DNA of 64,000 bases from Gentiana macrophylla (GCA_026214975.1 JAOBSW010000577.1:54051-118050), one strand, 5' to 3'. Shown: positions 1 to 12,247, numbered from the stretch's first letter. The notes: a model not told the origin generated them from the letters alone. A program made the numbers and translations.

Positions 1-539
1 CAAATATTTTATAGTTCTCTCTTGTTACTATGTTCTGGCTTAATTTAAGTATGTATTTAACCCTTTGGATGTTGTAATTCGAATCGGTTTTCTATGTAGT
101 TGCTCTTTCGACTTTACGTCGTTTTGGTTTCCCGAGTCTATCCTTTCGTATTCCGTTTGAAACTCCGATTTTAATGAAGTCAGACTGACGTATATAGTTG
201 GCTACTGTTAATTGTATGAGTATCGGACTTTTTTTTTCCCGGATAAAAACTTGATATCCGGAATAAGGGCGTCATTGTCATCTCTTGAAAATAGATGTTT
301 ACATCTTTGTAGAATCTGCATATGGACAGATGTAGTGGAAAGACTTCCCTCTATCTTTGTCTGCCATGACATGGAACATAAGTGTCATATGATATCATTA
401 CCCTAATAATAAAGACCTCAAATGTATAGGTGTCATTTGATATCAGCATTTATCTTATATTGATCACCTCCCCTACCCCTACCCTTACCCCACCCCACCT
501 CACCTTACCCCCACCCCATCTACCCTACCCCCATCCCCA
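1..539. other. Upstream region of the glutaredoxin gene
   Basis: No gene is seen here. A TGACG core (186-190), the binding site type used by TGA bZIP factors, lies about 570 bases before the glutaredoxin start; CC-type glutaredoxins are known to act with TGA factors, so the site is suggestive only. Positions 468-540 form a C-rich stretch of repeated CCCTACCCC/CCACCCC units directly before the TATA box. Confidence 0.4.
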
Positions 540-545
540 CATATC

Positions 546-757
546 TATATAAATGTGCCTTGAGCCTCAACATTCCTCACAACTAAATCATAACAATCCC
601 TACAGCTCTCATCACATAATTTTCCAGTTAAACTTCCATCAAAAAGTTTCGGTCGAACCGGGTTCGATTCAGTTAATCGTCTTAATCGAGTTTATCTGAC
701 CATCCAAATATAGTCACCAGATTTAAATATATATAGTTGCATTATCTATTATTAGCA
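546..757 (+). promoter_or_regulatory. Core promoter and 5' leader of the glutaredoxin gene
   Basis: TATATAAA at 546-553 is a good plant TATA box. Transcription would then start near 575-585, giving a 5' leader of about 175 bases with no intron signal needed before the ATG at 758. The exact start site is inferred from usual spacing. Confidence 0.6.
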
Positions 758-1066
758 ATGGATAAGGTAAACAAAATGGTGTCTGAAAAGCCAGTGGTGA
801 TCTTTAGCAAAAGCTCATGCTGTATGTGCCTTAGCATCAAATCTCTCATTTGTGATTTTGGTGTAAACCTTTCTGTTTACGAGCTTGATGAGATCCCGAG
901 AGGCCGAGAAATCGAGCAGACGCTTTCGGCGCTTGGTTGCAACCCGACGGTGCCAGCTGTCTTCATCGGCGGCGAGTTTATAGGTGGAGAAAATGAAGTA
1001 ATGAGCCTTCATCTTAAGAGGTCCTTGAAGCCCTTGCTTAAAAGGGCTGGTGCTTTATGGGTTTAA
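758..1066 (+). CDS. CC-type (ROXY-like) glutaredoxin
   Basis: Single-exon protein of 102 residues, the usual size of plant CC-type glutaredoxins. The active-site motif CCMC (about residues 21-24, in [10 protein letters not shown]) defines this land-plant class. It is followed by the conserved [18 protein letters not shown] segment, which carries the TVP loop (cis-proline) and the glycine pair that bind glutathione. The protein ends ALWV, a conservative variant of the C-terminal ALWL motif needed for binding TGA transcription factors. The family acts in the nucleus and cytosol, repressing or tuning TGA factors in development, nitrogen signalling and jasmonate/salicylate cross-talk. I chose the ATG at 758 over a reading frame open from 737 because upstream only a TTG is available and MDKVNKMV fits the family start. 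No operon-like context; the gene stands alone. The sub-type (GRXC versus GRXS) cannot be fixed. Confidence 0.93.
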   Translation: MDKVNKMVSEKPVVIFSKSSCCMCLSIKSLICDFGVNLSVYELDEIPRGREIEQTLSALGCNPTVPAVFIGGEFIGGENEVMSLHLKRSLKPLLKRAGALWV

Positions 1067-1249
1067 TTTGAAAAAAAAAAACGAGCAACTAAATGTCATA
1101 AGAGTGCCGTAATAAATATTGAAAAATGTAGTACAAAATCACAGGGATGATAAATTAAAAAAAAATCAAAAAAAAAATTCACAGGGATGACGCAGAAAAA
1201 AAAAAAAGGCAAATCATTGCATGCAAGACATAACAAAGCATCGCAACGG

Positions 1250-1285
<36 letters not shown>

Positions 1286-2026
1286 GATTTTGATTTTGAA
1301 TGCAAATTAATGTAAAGAATTTGCATTAATGCAAGAAGACTGGAGACCTTTTTTTTTTATATATAACATAAATATGAGTCTTTATCTAGTTGCTTGTACT
1401 TCTTATTAGCTATGATGATCATCATGGAAGTCTAATATAGGGCAAAGATAATGGTATAGATGCATACACATATATAACCAAAGGGCGGTTGCCCTCGCAG
1501 TAAAATTTTCGTTCGCCATGTTATTGTCACATCTTACCTAAAATTGTGTGTCCGTCACCATGTGGATGTGTGGGCCTGTTGGGTTTCGTATCTTGTGTTG
1601 TATCTCCGTTTCTTGCCCTGATATGAGGGTGGATGTTAATATCGAGTCTTGCTACGTACAGACACAACAAAATGTCATAACTCATGAGAAGTATCGTGAA
1701 GCGTAACAGGGTATTCAGGAGTGTCGCAAAACATAGCAAACAACACGAGACATAACAAACCATATCAAATAATCGTAGTGGCTTTTGCTACGCACATTGT
1801 TTTGAGAAGATTTATTATGCTAGTTGTGGCATTTTGTTGTGAGGGTAGCATTTCTAGACAGTCAAATATAATTACTTCCCCTTCAAAAAAAAATATATAT
1901 ATAATTACTTAATTAGTTCATGTAATATGGCGATCAAAGAGGTGATGATTTCATGGGTTGTATCAAGTAAAAGGTTGTGATCGACACGCCACTAGTGTGT
2001 GTGAGAGAGGAGAAGAATTACGGTGC
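1067..2026. other. Intergenic, AT-rich, with a poly-T tract
   Basis: No gene is seen. A run of 34 T at 1251-1284 is the main landmark, with shorter A runs at 1070-1081 and 1160-1208. The phrase GACATAACAAA recurs at about 1227 and 1749 next to similar GGCTTTT context, which suggests two decayed copies of one repeat. Nothing else can be supported. Confidence 0.4.
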
Positions 2027-2380
2027 TGTTAAGATCAAGCGCTTACCGTTGTACTAAAACCAACTGGTGTCAGTAAAGACGCTACTTTATTTCTTATAAT
2101 TTAAGAGTGTGGGCAATATGTCCCAACACCCCCCTTCAAGTGTGGGCAATATGTTCAACACTTGCACAATATTTTTCATTCAAGAGTGTGGGCAATCTGT
2201 CCCAACACCCCCTCAAATGTGGGCAATCTCTCCCAACACTTGCATGGGTTTGATCCCGTGACCTCTGGCTCCGATACCATGTTAAGATCAAGCGCTTACC
2301 GTTGTACTAAAATCAATCGGTGCCAGTAAAGTCGCTACTTTATTTCTTATTATTTAAAGTGTGGACAATCTGTCTCAACA
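2027..2380 (-). mobile_element. Complete TRIM (terminal-repeat retrotransposon in miniature)
   Basis: Two direct repeats of about 102 bp (2027-2128 and 2280-2380) begin TGTTAAGATCAAGCGC and end CAACA, so each has TG...CA ends. On the minus strand the first repeat is followed at once by TGGTATCGGAGCC (2267-2279), a one-mismatch match to the initiator-Met tRNA primer-binding site. The second repeat is preceded by a polypurine run (complement of 2129-2134). Flanks GGTGC and TGTGC are a 5-bp target duplication with one change. The internal part is only 151 bp, has no coding capacity, and itself repeats the LTR end phrase GTGTGGGCAAT several times. It must move using proteins of another element. 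Confidence 0.88.
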
Positions 2381-2793
2381 TGTGCATATATAAGTTATTT
2401 TAATTAGAGGTATGCCAAACGTAAGGATGTGATTATCCATGTCACACCTACTCCACATCTAGTATGTGTGAGAGTGTGAGAATTGATCACACTCATTCAC
2501 TTGATATACCTCTAAAATCATTGTTGCACCATATTTTTTTTCGTGAGAGAGTATAATAATTCATCAGAACCCTTCAGTTGATACAACCCATGAATCGGAT
2601 TGTTGTACCATAACTCTTATGGATGATCAATATTAGAAAATGAAATTGTCTTTTTTTATTTAAACGGTAGATTTATTTCTATTAAAAATAAGAAAAGATA
2701 GAAACGTAATTTTACCCTAAAAGAAACATTATTTTAACAATATTATCTATTATTAATAATAAAATAATTAAACAAAATAAAGCTATTGAAAAC

Positions 2794-2981
2794 CAGTAGT
2801 TTTATGGTGGTCCAGGACCACCATGTCATACTTGTCCTCCAATAGCATTTCTTAAAATAGGGGCAAATTTGTAAAAGCATGGCGATTTATATTTTACTGT
2901 GGTGGCCGCGCGTGTTTTTAGTTTGATTGGTGCGGATGATCACCAAATCATACTTGGTCCAGGACCACCATAAAATTTCCG
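2794..2981. mobile_element. Mutator-type MITE with 9-bp target duplication
   Basis: A perfect 9-bp direct repeat ATTGAAAAC (2785-2793 and 2982-2990) flanks an AT-rich 188-bp segment with terminal inverted repeats. The ends read CAGTAGTTTTATGGTGGTCC and, complemented, CGGAAATTTTATGGTGGTCC (3 mismatches in 20). Inside each end GGTGGTCC-A-GGACCACC is itself nearly palindromic. A 9-bp duplication is the mark of Mutator-like transposases. No coding capacity. Confidence 0.85.
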
Positions 2982-2990
2982 ATTGAAAAC

Positions 2991-4100
2991 ACAGCAAAAC
3001 AAAACGAAAGACTCTAGTCAAATGAATTAGGGAAGTCATATATTCACTTCTAAACTGCATTTCATGTATCACTCACTCTATACGTTTTTCATCATTGATC
3101 ATTATGGGACCCATTTTTATCGATGGACCACCATTTGTCATTTGATCAATGGTTATAAATTGTGGGACATGTATTTATCGATGAGTCCACCTTTTGATAA
3201 ATGGTTATAGATGAATGGAGTGCAATGTTGGTGAATACAAGTAATCTCAGTCAATGGATATGTAATAAAGTAATGATACAAGCACAACAGTTCAGACACG
3301 AGTGACGCAATCTGTATTTGCCCTTTCAATTATAATGTAAGACCCATTGATCATGATGTAGACCCATCATGATCAAGAAGTGCATATGCAAGTTGTGTCA
3401 CTCATTGTGACTAATCGGTTGTATATGCATCATTACTCTATCTAATAATTCGGATTTTCTACATCAACACATTGCCATTATTTAGAGGCAGAACCATTGT
3501 GCCATGAGTGACAACCAAATTTCCTATCTTTGATTATGATATAGGACCCATTGTTTATGATATACTTTCATCATGATCAACGGTCGGAGATTTGATGGTG
3601 TCACCCGTTGTGACACAACGGTTATGCCCGCATCAGTACTCTTATTTTAAAGACCAAACTAATGCAACATGGCAAAGTTTAACAAAGCAAATATGTGTGG
3701 AGGTTCGAATCTCGTAAATAGGGGGACTTCTTACATATTTTTATTATAATATCAAGCCCATGACAGAGACGACTCAATACACCAGCAGACCAATTACATT
3801 GTAATATGTATACAACATAAGCAAATTCCATCAAACCCCCCCCCCCCCCCCCCCAACCCCAAACTAATTGGAGACAATTGCCTACATTCACCACTATCAC
3901 CTAATATTTTGGTTAGACAAAAAGACAAAAAGACAAAAACACGTCACTCATGCAACGAAGTGAAGTGGTGGAACAGAGACTCTTCATACAAGGATTTCCA
4001 GAGAATGGCACCCTGAAAATGCATGTTAACTTGCCTTCTTGGGAATGCATGTTGTTGAGGAAGCATCATAGTAGGCAGATAAACTGATATGATATACCCT
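2991..4100. other. Downstream of APC7: decayed repeats and a C19 tract
   Basis: No gene is seen. Phrases of the type TTGATCATGATGTAGACCCAT recur in both directions near 3095-3140, 3340-3385 and 3525-3600, and again in APC7 intron sequence near 4590-4650 and at 26560-26650, which indicates an old MITE-like family. A tRNA B-box-like GAGGTTCGAATCTC lies near 3702-3714 and may be a SINE remnant. A run of 19 C lies at 3836-3854. The APC7 3' untranslated region should occupy the right-hand end. Confidence 0.4.
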
Positions 4101-7100
4101 TCATAATAGTCCAGCCTCGTCTTGCTCCACGTCAACATCCTCAACCTCGTTTTCATCGTCTTCTTCAGGTGCATCAGGATCCACTCCTGCATCAAATTAG
4201 TTTTTTTTTCTTTCAAACTACATCATGCATAGAAAAATAGCATTTGTATGAAAAGCTTGAGAATTGCAATAGATCATATGAGAGAAGATATCTTCGAAGC
4301 ATATGAGTCAGCATCGGTGTGTGTGTATTTGGGGGTGGGGGGGGGGTTGAACATAGACAAACCTTCATTTGTTTCTCCAGGCGCTCTAAACCTTTTTTTG
4401 CAGCTTCATTATCGTGATTTATCCTGAAATGGACCCAAAAAGATGAAGACACAGAGAGAGAGTGTGTCTGTGTGCGATGTTTCATCTGTTACTTCACATG
4501 CTCACGAGGTTAAGTACAAATGTAAAAGAGAGTAGCTACTGCCACAACAAAATAGTCATAACAAGTGACACTAACACATTTTTACACTATTGATCATGGT
4601 GTAGTACCTATTGATTGATATGGGGGCCACCATGATCAATGGTTCAGAAGTGTGTTGTGACAGTTTGTTGTGGCACTAGAATTTCCGAATGTAAAAACAA
4701 GCACCAACACTTGTTGAGGCTAGTGGTGAGAAGCTAAGTGCCCCCTTAAGCAAGGAATCTTAGTTCGAGCCTTGTGAATGGTGAAAACAGTGCTCGAGTG
4801 ACCTTTATCCGCAAATGAGGTCTATATGGATTGCAGGGGTAATCATTGCAGTGCAAAATTGAAAAACCATGGAATAATTTTCTTTGAAACGCAGCATAAG
4901 TGTCTAAATTCCATTTACTTTTCAAGTTCTAATCACTAAACATGGGGAACAAAGATGAAAAAGTGACTAACCGCAAAGCTGCCTGATAATGCAACAGAGC
5001 ATCTTGCAGCATATTTGTGGCAGCAAAAACTTGAGCTAGCTTCACATGCAGAGAGTCATCTGCCCAATCTTTAAGATATCTCTCAAGGAGAGATACAGCA
5101 TCACCATTTCGACCTTCAAGAACATGCAGCTCAGCTAAAGCTAAGGCAGCTGCTAGGTAACCAGGTTCATGCCTAAGAGCTGATTCATAATATTTCTTTG
5201 CCTGGTCAAGCAATAAAAGGAAAAAATTAGTTACCTAAGCTAATAAACTCTCTTGACAGCAAAATCACAAATGCACGTACGTTTTCCCTTCCGGTGGTAC
5301 TACAGGCATGAACATCGCCCACTAACTTTAAAGCCTTTGCGGACTGAGGCATGGCTTTCATTGCCTCCCTTGCAGCATGCATAGCTTCTTTAATCTTCGA
5401 TAGTGTCAAGTAAGAGCGCACTAATCCTGAAATTAACTTCAAATTTCAAGGCTCGTGTTTACTATTTCCATTCTAACTTGACGCATCAACTCACAAAAAA
5501 TACAGAACACGCAATATGTTCACTCAAAGTGCAAAAAAGCACAAATACATGTTATTCACTACTTTCTGATGTACTTGCAATTCAAAATGGACCTTGGTAG
5601 GAACGAAGATCGGGTCTTAGTTCTTGAGCTCCCCTGAAGGCAACCACAGCTGCTTCTGGCCGATTTAATGACAAGAGTAAGTTTCCCTAAACATATGAGA
5701 ATTTATCGACTTGTCATTTTTCTATTGAGCAATAAATAAATATCAAGTATGATAGCAGAATAACTATCTCAAGAGGATGCCTCTCATGATGTTTACAAAT
5801 CTATTTCAAAGTAGTTTTAACTACCTTCATTATATAACCAAGTACATGTCGCTCATCAAGGCGAACACTCTGCAACAAAAGTGGAATGTCACTGTTGAGC
5901 AAACATTGATGTAAAAAATTATATGGCCAACTTAAGTTTAAGAACTTAACCTTATCAGCATAACCAATAGCTGCTTTATTATCTTTCCTTTCCCAAAAGA
6001 CAGACAATGCAACAAGAACTTCAGGCCTTGATGTATCCATATGCACCAAATCAGCGATCAGTTTGTTCAGCTTTGTAGAATCGGAACCCGACTTCAAAAG
6101 CAGTGCATACTCATCCATATATGTGATCGAATATGGATCAATGGATCGAACCTACGAAACAGCGAAAAGTAGTGAATTTTCTATATCCTAAATAACAACT
6201 CCTTTTTTGGAACCAGAAGAACCACGTATTACCTTTTCGAAATTCATCATGGCTTCATCCTTTTTCCCAATGATAGCTTCAACCTTCATAAAGAAAATAC
6301 AATATAAGCATCAAAGGTAAGAAAGAGTACAAAACCAAAAGTAAATCTTGGTATATTTTACCAGACATGTTATTAGCCATATAAATATAACACATTTACC
6401 AGCATCATGTACCGCACAAATGAAAGAAAAGATGCAACATTATACGCTGATACAATATGGTATTGTCACGGCAAACAGCCGGCTGTGGGAATGCTTGATT
6501 TGCACTCGGGAATGACGAGAGGCTTTGCTCTTATGCTCTCGTATTGCATGATTATTAAGCTTAATTTTGACGTGTGTTTTACAAACAAATTGGCGTAAAC
6601 ATCTTAAAGATGGTAGCCATGTCTGTGACTCCAGTTGGAATTAATATAATATGTACTTTACCTTAGCCATTTCAAGCAAAATGTGTACATTGTTAGGGAA
6701 TCTTTGCAGAAGTTCAGAATAGAGTTCAAGACCACCTGTCACACAAAAGTATACAGCTATATCAAGCCCCGAAGGAATAGAGCAATCACAATGAGCTGAA
6801 AGATTATCAACAAATTAGGGAATTGCAAACATTGTCTTGGGTCTCCAGGCAACTTGTTTTCTTCCGATTCATTAGCACAAGTAGTTCAATCGTAAATAAT
6901 TTCATATCACAATCTCCTAATAGTTTTTTTTCCCCACAATATAAGGGCAGCGAGGTTTGAACTTAAGACTTTATGCAATGATACAATGTTGAATTATCAT
7001 CTCTCCCAAAAGATTAAGCTGTTGAAGAGAAGTGTAATTTATACATTTATATCGTAACACTAATGATGAAAAGCTGTCAAGTGCACAAAAAAGCAATCAC

Positions 7101-10100
7101 TAACCAACAGAACGTCATGGACATTGGGTCACATAACTGTAAACACCTTTTTCTTGAAACAGTTGGTGCCACAGTGATTGTAGCCAAGGAAAAAAAAAAT
7201 AGAATCAGAATACTATCTAGGTTAGGGCATGTAAACAATATACCTTTGTAATCATTAGAGGCAATGCAACATTGAGCTTCAGCATAGTACTGCCAAGAAA
7301 ATAGTGATTCAGCAGTTACAAACAAATTTTCATATAACATAAATTAAAAAATAAACAGTTACACTCCACAGAAACACACAAGTCCTTGCTTCAAAAAAAT
7401 TGATATAATGCAGCAACATATTAAAAGCTAGTCAAACTTCAAAACTAGATGTTGGCGTTCCAAATTAATGCAAAAAGCATGAGAAAACCATGTAAATTTT
7501 TTTAAGCAGTTCAATGCGAGAATTACAAACAAGAACGCCACAGGAATTACACCAAAATAAGCAAAAGTTCAAGTAAGTTAGAAAATCTGCCTATTTCCCA
7601 CTAAGGCATCCACTTTCTGACTCCTGATTTTATGTCCAATATTATGTACTGAAATGATACTTTTACTGCAGTTAGGTCTGAAATTTTATAGAGTAGCTCT
7701 TATACACCTTTTGCATGCTGATTTGAGCTAGAATACCATATGAAAGTTCAACGTGTACACGAGCATGGTGATAAAGGCTTGAGGCCCTAAAGTAATCAGA
7801 ACATATCACAAAGGACAAACCATTAGAAAATAAAAGAAGTTTCTTGGCCAAGTACTATAAGACACTGATCCAAAAAGAAATACTGAATCAAACTGCACTT
7901 TATACTTTACTACTTACACACTGATTTGATCAAATCTAAAAGCCATACCTGCAACCATCGTGAATCAAGATGATCAAATGGAACTCTCCCACTTCTTATC
8001 GGTGTCTGCAAAAAGAAAAGGACATAGCATAATCAGGGTTGGAGCCCTTTAAGCTTATAAATATGTTCTTAGGTTGATGGTGCCTTAAGTCTTTGCATTT
8101 TGTACCCGTAATACTGTCTAGGGCTTCCACGGATTATACGAACATTAGAAGTCTATCTTTCTGGCTCCATCCATCTTAATGCCCTCATTGCACTATAAAT
8201 GGTATCGAACAAGTACTTAAATGTTTTCTATAGTCCGATGATCTTCTGCCCTAATTTTTATTGCACCTAACTGTGAATAGTAGAACACACCTGCGGTAAC
8301 AACGAAATGATATCCTTTGCTTTAACACCCAACTCAGCCAAGCCTGTAATGGCCTCAATGGTATAAGGGCATTGCCTGTAGATGATAACAACAAGGCTAG
8401 TGATAACGATGCATAGTTATGGCTCATAAAAATCACCAAATATTTCTCAATATCACAAACAAACAAACAAACAAGGATCCCTGCACATTTTCTCAGTTAA
8501 TCAATTTAACATGTGAAAGATACCTCCCCCGCCTCCTTCCCAAAATATAGGCGCACCAAATGGCTTGAATCAGAATGTAAGTATAGGCCAATTCCATGGC
8601 CTTTATATTCCAGTAGAGGTGTGGTAATCCCTAATCTTCATAACAATGTAAGCATTTCTGATGCCCCTTATTACTATAATACTTCCTGTGACTCTTGAGT
8701 GGTATTTCCATAAAAAAATATTTTGCTGGCTCTTGTTACGAAATGCCCTAAAAAAGAAATCTCAATAGTGTCCTATAAGTGGTACTTGCATGTATGCCTA
8801 TGACTAAACATCTAAATAAGCATCATATCCTGAACTTAGTTGTTTAGGCTAGAAATGATGGACGAAGTCTTTTCCCAAGCTGTGTGAACAAATGAACAAT
8901 ACAAACTAAGGAATTTACATAATATTCATCAGATTTTTTAAATTCAAACACAGAAGTATTTTCTTCATACCGGCATCCTAAGCAAAACAACATCCAGATC
9001 AAGTGCTTTTTTTTGTATTATTTATAACAAATTGTGTCATAAAAACAAGAAAACAAAAGGTCGTGACTCGAAAGTATTAATACTACTTTTAGGACTCCAA
9101 GTTAAAACATGATATTCATGAACCAATTCCTGAAGAATATAGTTTGTATGATCTTGAGTCCTATCTAAGAGAAAAAATAGCATTTGATATACAATATAAT
9201 AAAGAACAAAGACAAGCAAGACCTTAAACACTCTTTATAACAAGAAATAGCTGCACGAGTATGTCTGGAATTTCTGTAAAGTTTTCCCAACATAAGATTC
9301 ATTTGCAGGGTCCTTGCTTTGTTTGGGATCCCCTCCATCTGAAAGACATTAATACAGCAAAAACTTGTATTAAGAAAATCCATACCAGCAAAAGATGTAC
9401 ACACACAAAATGAGGTGAAAGGACAATTGGATCAAGTATACATAACACACAGCAAAAACGTCACCGAGGCTGGATTCCAAAATGTGCTAAAATGAGTAAC
9501 GTCCAAAAAGTTGTGCTCATTTACTACACAAATTTCAAAGATTATTATAGAGGAAATAACAATTAAAAAAATAAATTGATCATGAACCTCCACAAGGGCC
9601 AACTTGTTCTCGTTTAGAGCAAAATGTGATGAAGCGATTCTGAACTTGACCTGTTGAAAAATTTACACCAAAATATAATCCTTTATCAACACAAGTTCAT
9701 CATCTCTGTATGTCAAAAGTTCTCTCTACAAGAAAAAGTACCACAAGCAATTCAACTTCAGGATACCTCATTTTCATTAACCGCAGAGGTGCTGAAAGAG
9801 CTCGGGGAAGAGGATCGATTGGAGACAGAGAGCACAGCACGAACAGTCCCTGTGGTATGCTTAGGAACCATTCTATGGCACTGCAACCCTTGTTTATAAG
9901 TGTGCTAAAACAGAAACAAAAGGAGGATATCAAATAATTATATTATATTAGTAACCAAAAATTTACATTCAAATAATGAAACTTCAGTTCGCTTACAATA
10001 GCTCTGCGGTACTCTCTCCCCTTAAAGAAAGAGTCGCCAAGCAGCACCTACAGTGAAGGCATTCAAAAATTACAACAAGAAGAAAAAAACTCAACCAAAA

Positions 10101-10838
10101 AAAAAAAAACCAAAACAAAACAATTAAATGTCTTTCCACACGAAAAATGTCTTAGCACACCTAAATTTATTTCCAATTTTGCCCTCCAATTTTCTATGTT
10201 TCCTTTGCCCATTGACTCTGATCCAGATTTAGGCATAATATTAGAACTTTTGCTAACCAAATTTTGGCCAGAGAGTACCAAATGTACAGAACGAATCTTT
10301 CTGACGAGTATTGAGTATAGAAACCAAACACCATCTGACTCAAATTAAACTGTTCGTCAGTTAAGATGGTGCAATAGGTATGAAAACTGCTCCAAAAGTA
10401 AATAAAGCTAACATGATAAGGCGAAATCCCTGTAGTTCAATGCCCCTTCTAGAGCAACTCGAATTTGAGTCCACAATGTATCCAACAACAACAAAAACAA
10501 AAACAAAAGTAACAGAGAGAAAATACAGTACTAACCAAATTTTCAGCTTTGAGCTGGGGATTGGCTTCGAGATTAGCTGACGAGGATGAGACAAGAAAAG
10601 AACCCTAAAACGATAGACAAATTACACATATGATGCATTAAATCCAGCTTTAACATCAACAAAATGAAATTGAAAGGAGAGAAAACAAAACAACCATCGT
10701 TTTGAAAGCTGAATTAGTGAGAAACAAACAGAAGTGAAATGAAAACACTAAGGTGAGACTTACGAGCAATTGAGCGGAACCGAAAACGCCTTGATCGAGG
10801 AGAGAGTTCATTTGGTCCTTTGGGACGTTGGAATCCAT
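4101..10838 (-). CDS. APC7: Anaphase-promoting complex subunit 7 (APC7), 19 exons
   Basis: TPR scaffold protein of the APC/C ubiquitin ligase, which drives cyclin and securin destruction. Exons: 10764-10838, 10536-10604, 9997-10047, 9767-9904, 9588-9650, 9223-9338, 8291-8375, 7949-8005, 7244-7289, 6662-6735, 6233-6283, 5951-6151, 5825-5869, 5593-5686, 5281-5426, 4972-5201, 4363-4423, 4101-4186. These are 18 blocks; a 79-base block at 7708-7786 may be an alternative exon. All borders are GT/AG. The N-terminus reads MDSNVPKDQMNSLLDQG; TPR-like helices (for example AKKYYESALRHEPGYLAAAL) fill the middle; the tail is acidic (PEEDDENEVEDVDVEQDE) and ends at TGA. The coding sum is 1688 bases, one short of 563 codons. 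The missing base falls at the last junction: AAG|GTTTGT leaves phase 0, while the acidic tail needs phase 1. It is probably a consensus error or a recent frameshift. Expected length is about 562 residues, close to Arabidopsis APC7 as I recall it. Confidence 0.92.
4712..4860 (+). mobile_element. SINE in an APC7 intron
   Basis: A tRNA-like pol III promoter is present: an A-box-like GGCTAGTGGTGAG (4718-4730) and a B-box-like TAGTTCGAGCC (4761-4771), correctly spaced. The following segment is non-coding. It lies antisense to APC7 in the intron between exons 4363-4423 and 4972-5201. The ends are not sharply defined. Confidence 0.6.
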
Positions 10839-11655
10839 TGTCGCAGGGCTAGAGGAGGAGAGCCGCTTCGCTCACAGTTACACTCTATACACTCAGGTGG
10901 CTTGGAAATGTAATTTATTTTTTTCCTTTTTTTTGTTTTTAAAATTACGTGGGAAAAATCTTAAGTAAAAATGTTAATTATTAAAGTCCTAGGCTTTTAT
11001 CAAAAAATAAAAAAATAAAAATCCTAGGCTATTGACATCAATTAATATAAAAAGTCCTTTTACATGATTTTTTATGTGCTATAATGTATAGGGTGTAACC
11101 CCTATTAAAAAAGCTGTATAAGGTACTCTATTTTTATCTATAAATATGGATTCTATAAATTACTTTGATTTATAGTCCGAAAACGATTTTCCGCATTTTC
11201 AATGTTATAAAGATTGAAATAAAGATGTTACATTGATAGAAATTCTTTTTAAAAACAATATTAATAAAGATTTTATAAAATAAAGAAATGTAACATTCAA
11301 GTATTGGAATTGAATTCCATTTTCTAACAGGCTTGAATTTACTTCTTGGAAAGAGTCTTTTTATATAACACGGTGGATATAAAGAAAAATTTAAAGAATC
11401 TGGATAACTACGGTAGATGTAAAGAATTTTTTTTAAATAAAGAAAATTTTAAGAATTTTTTTTAAATAAAGAAAATTTTACAAAATCTTTATTTTACAAT
11501 AAAAAAATAGAGTATTTGCTGTAATTTTATTTTTCCGTTTGAAATCTCTAAAATTGAGTTTTTAATTTATTTCAACATTCAAATTTAAATTTAATAAATT
11601 TCAACATTCAAATTTAATAAAAATAACATTCAACATATAATTTATTTTTTACTAA
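10839..11655. other. APC7 upstream region with a decayed MITE copy
   Basis: The APC7 promoter and 5' leader must lie at the left end; no clear TATA box was picked. From about 11340 to 11540 the sequence (CACGGTGGATATAAAG ... TAGAGTATTTG) is the inverted relative of the interior of the MITE at 11656-11953, so this is an older, oppositely oriented copy. The rest is very AT-rich with no gene. Confidence 0.5.
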
Positions 11656-11953
11656 GAGCACTTGCAGTGGATACTGTAAATTATTTAAAAATTCTATTTT
11701 AGAGATTTATAGAGGAAAAATAATGTTGCACTAGATACTCTATTTTTTACTGTAAAATACGGATTCTGTAAAAATTTCTTTACATTTACCGCATTCATCC
11801 AGATTTTATAATTTTTTCTTTTATATCCACCGTATTATGTAAAATAGAGAATCTGATTCATTTCATCTTGGATAGAGATTCTGTAAATTTAAAAAACATG
11901 TATTTAATACTGTAAAATAAAGAATTCGTTAAGATTGTATGATGCGAGTGCTC
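11656..11953. mobile_element. Tourist-like (PIF/Harbinger-type) MITE
   Basis: The ends read GAGCACTTGCAGTGG and, complemented, GAGCACTCGCATCAT, and the element is flanked by TAA on both sides (11653-11655 and 11954-11956). A 3-bp TAA/TTA duplication with a GAGCACT end is typical of Tourist-like elements. The interior is AT-rich and non-coding. Confidence 0.75.
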
Positions 11954-11956
11954 TAA

Positions 11957-12214
11957 TATTTCCTGATTATTTTCAGTCAGTAAAGTAATTTTCGGATATT
12001 TCATGATTATAGCTCATTCACTAAACTAATCATCATTCTGCCCAAATTTGGATCAGTCAATTAGCACAAAAAATATAAGGGTAAAATAAAAATAAAAAAT
12101 TATAAATACATGTCTCCACATTACTATTATATTAAAAAATGTTTTAAAAAAAAAATCTATTATATTAAAAACAAATTTGCACCAATACTCTGAATAATTT
12201 ATATTTATTTTTAC

Positions 12215-12247
<33 letters not shown>
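11957..12247. repeat. AT-rich spacer ending in a (TA)n microsatellite
   Basis: No gene is seen. The stretch ends in about 14 TA units (about 12219-12247) that directly abut the left end of the long inverted-repeat element, so any target duplication there is obscured. Confidence 0.7.

Noticed and set aside
737..757. Longer N-terminus for the glutaredoxin
   Set aside because: The frame is open from 737, but the only start there is TTG; the first ATG (758) gives the family-sized 102-residue protein.
3944..4216. A 90-residue minus-strand frame over the APC7 terminal exon
   Set aside because: It is the APC7 last exon read in the wrong frame; the acidic tail in the neighbouring frame is conserved.
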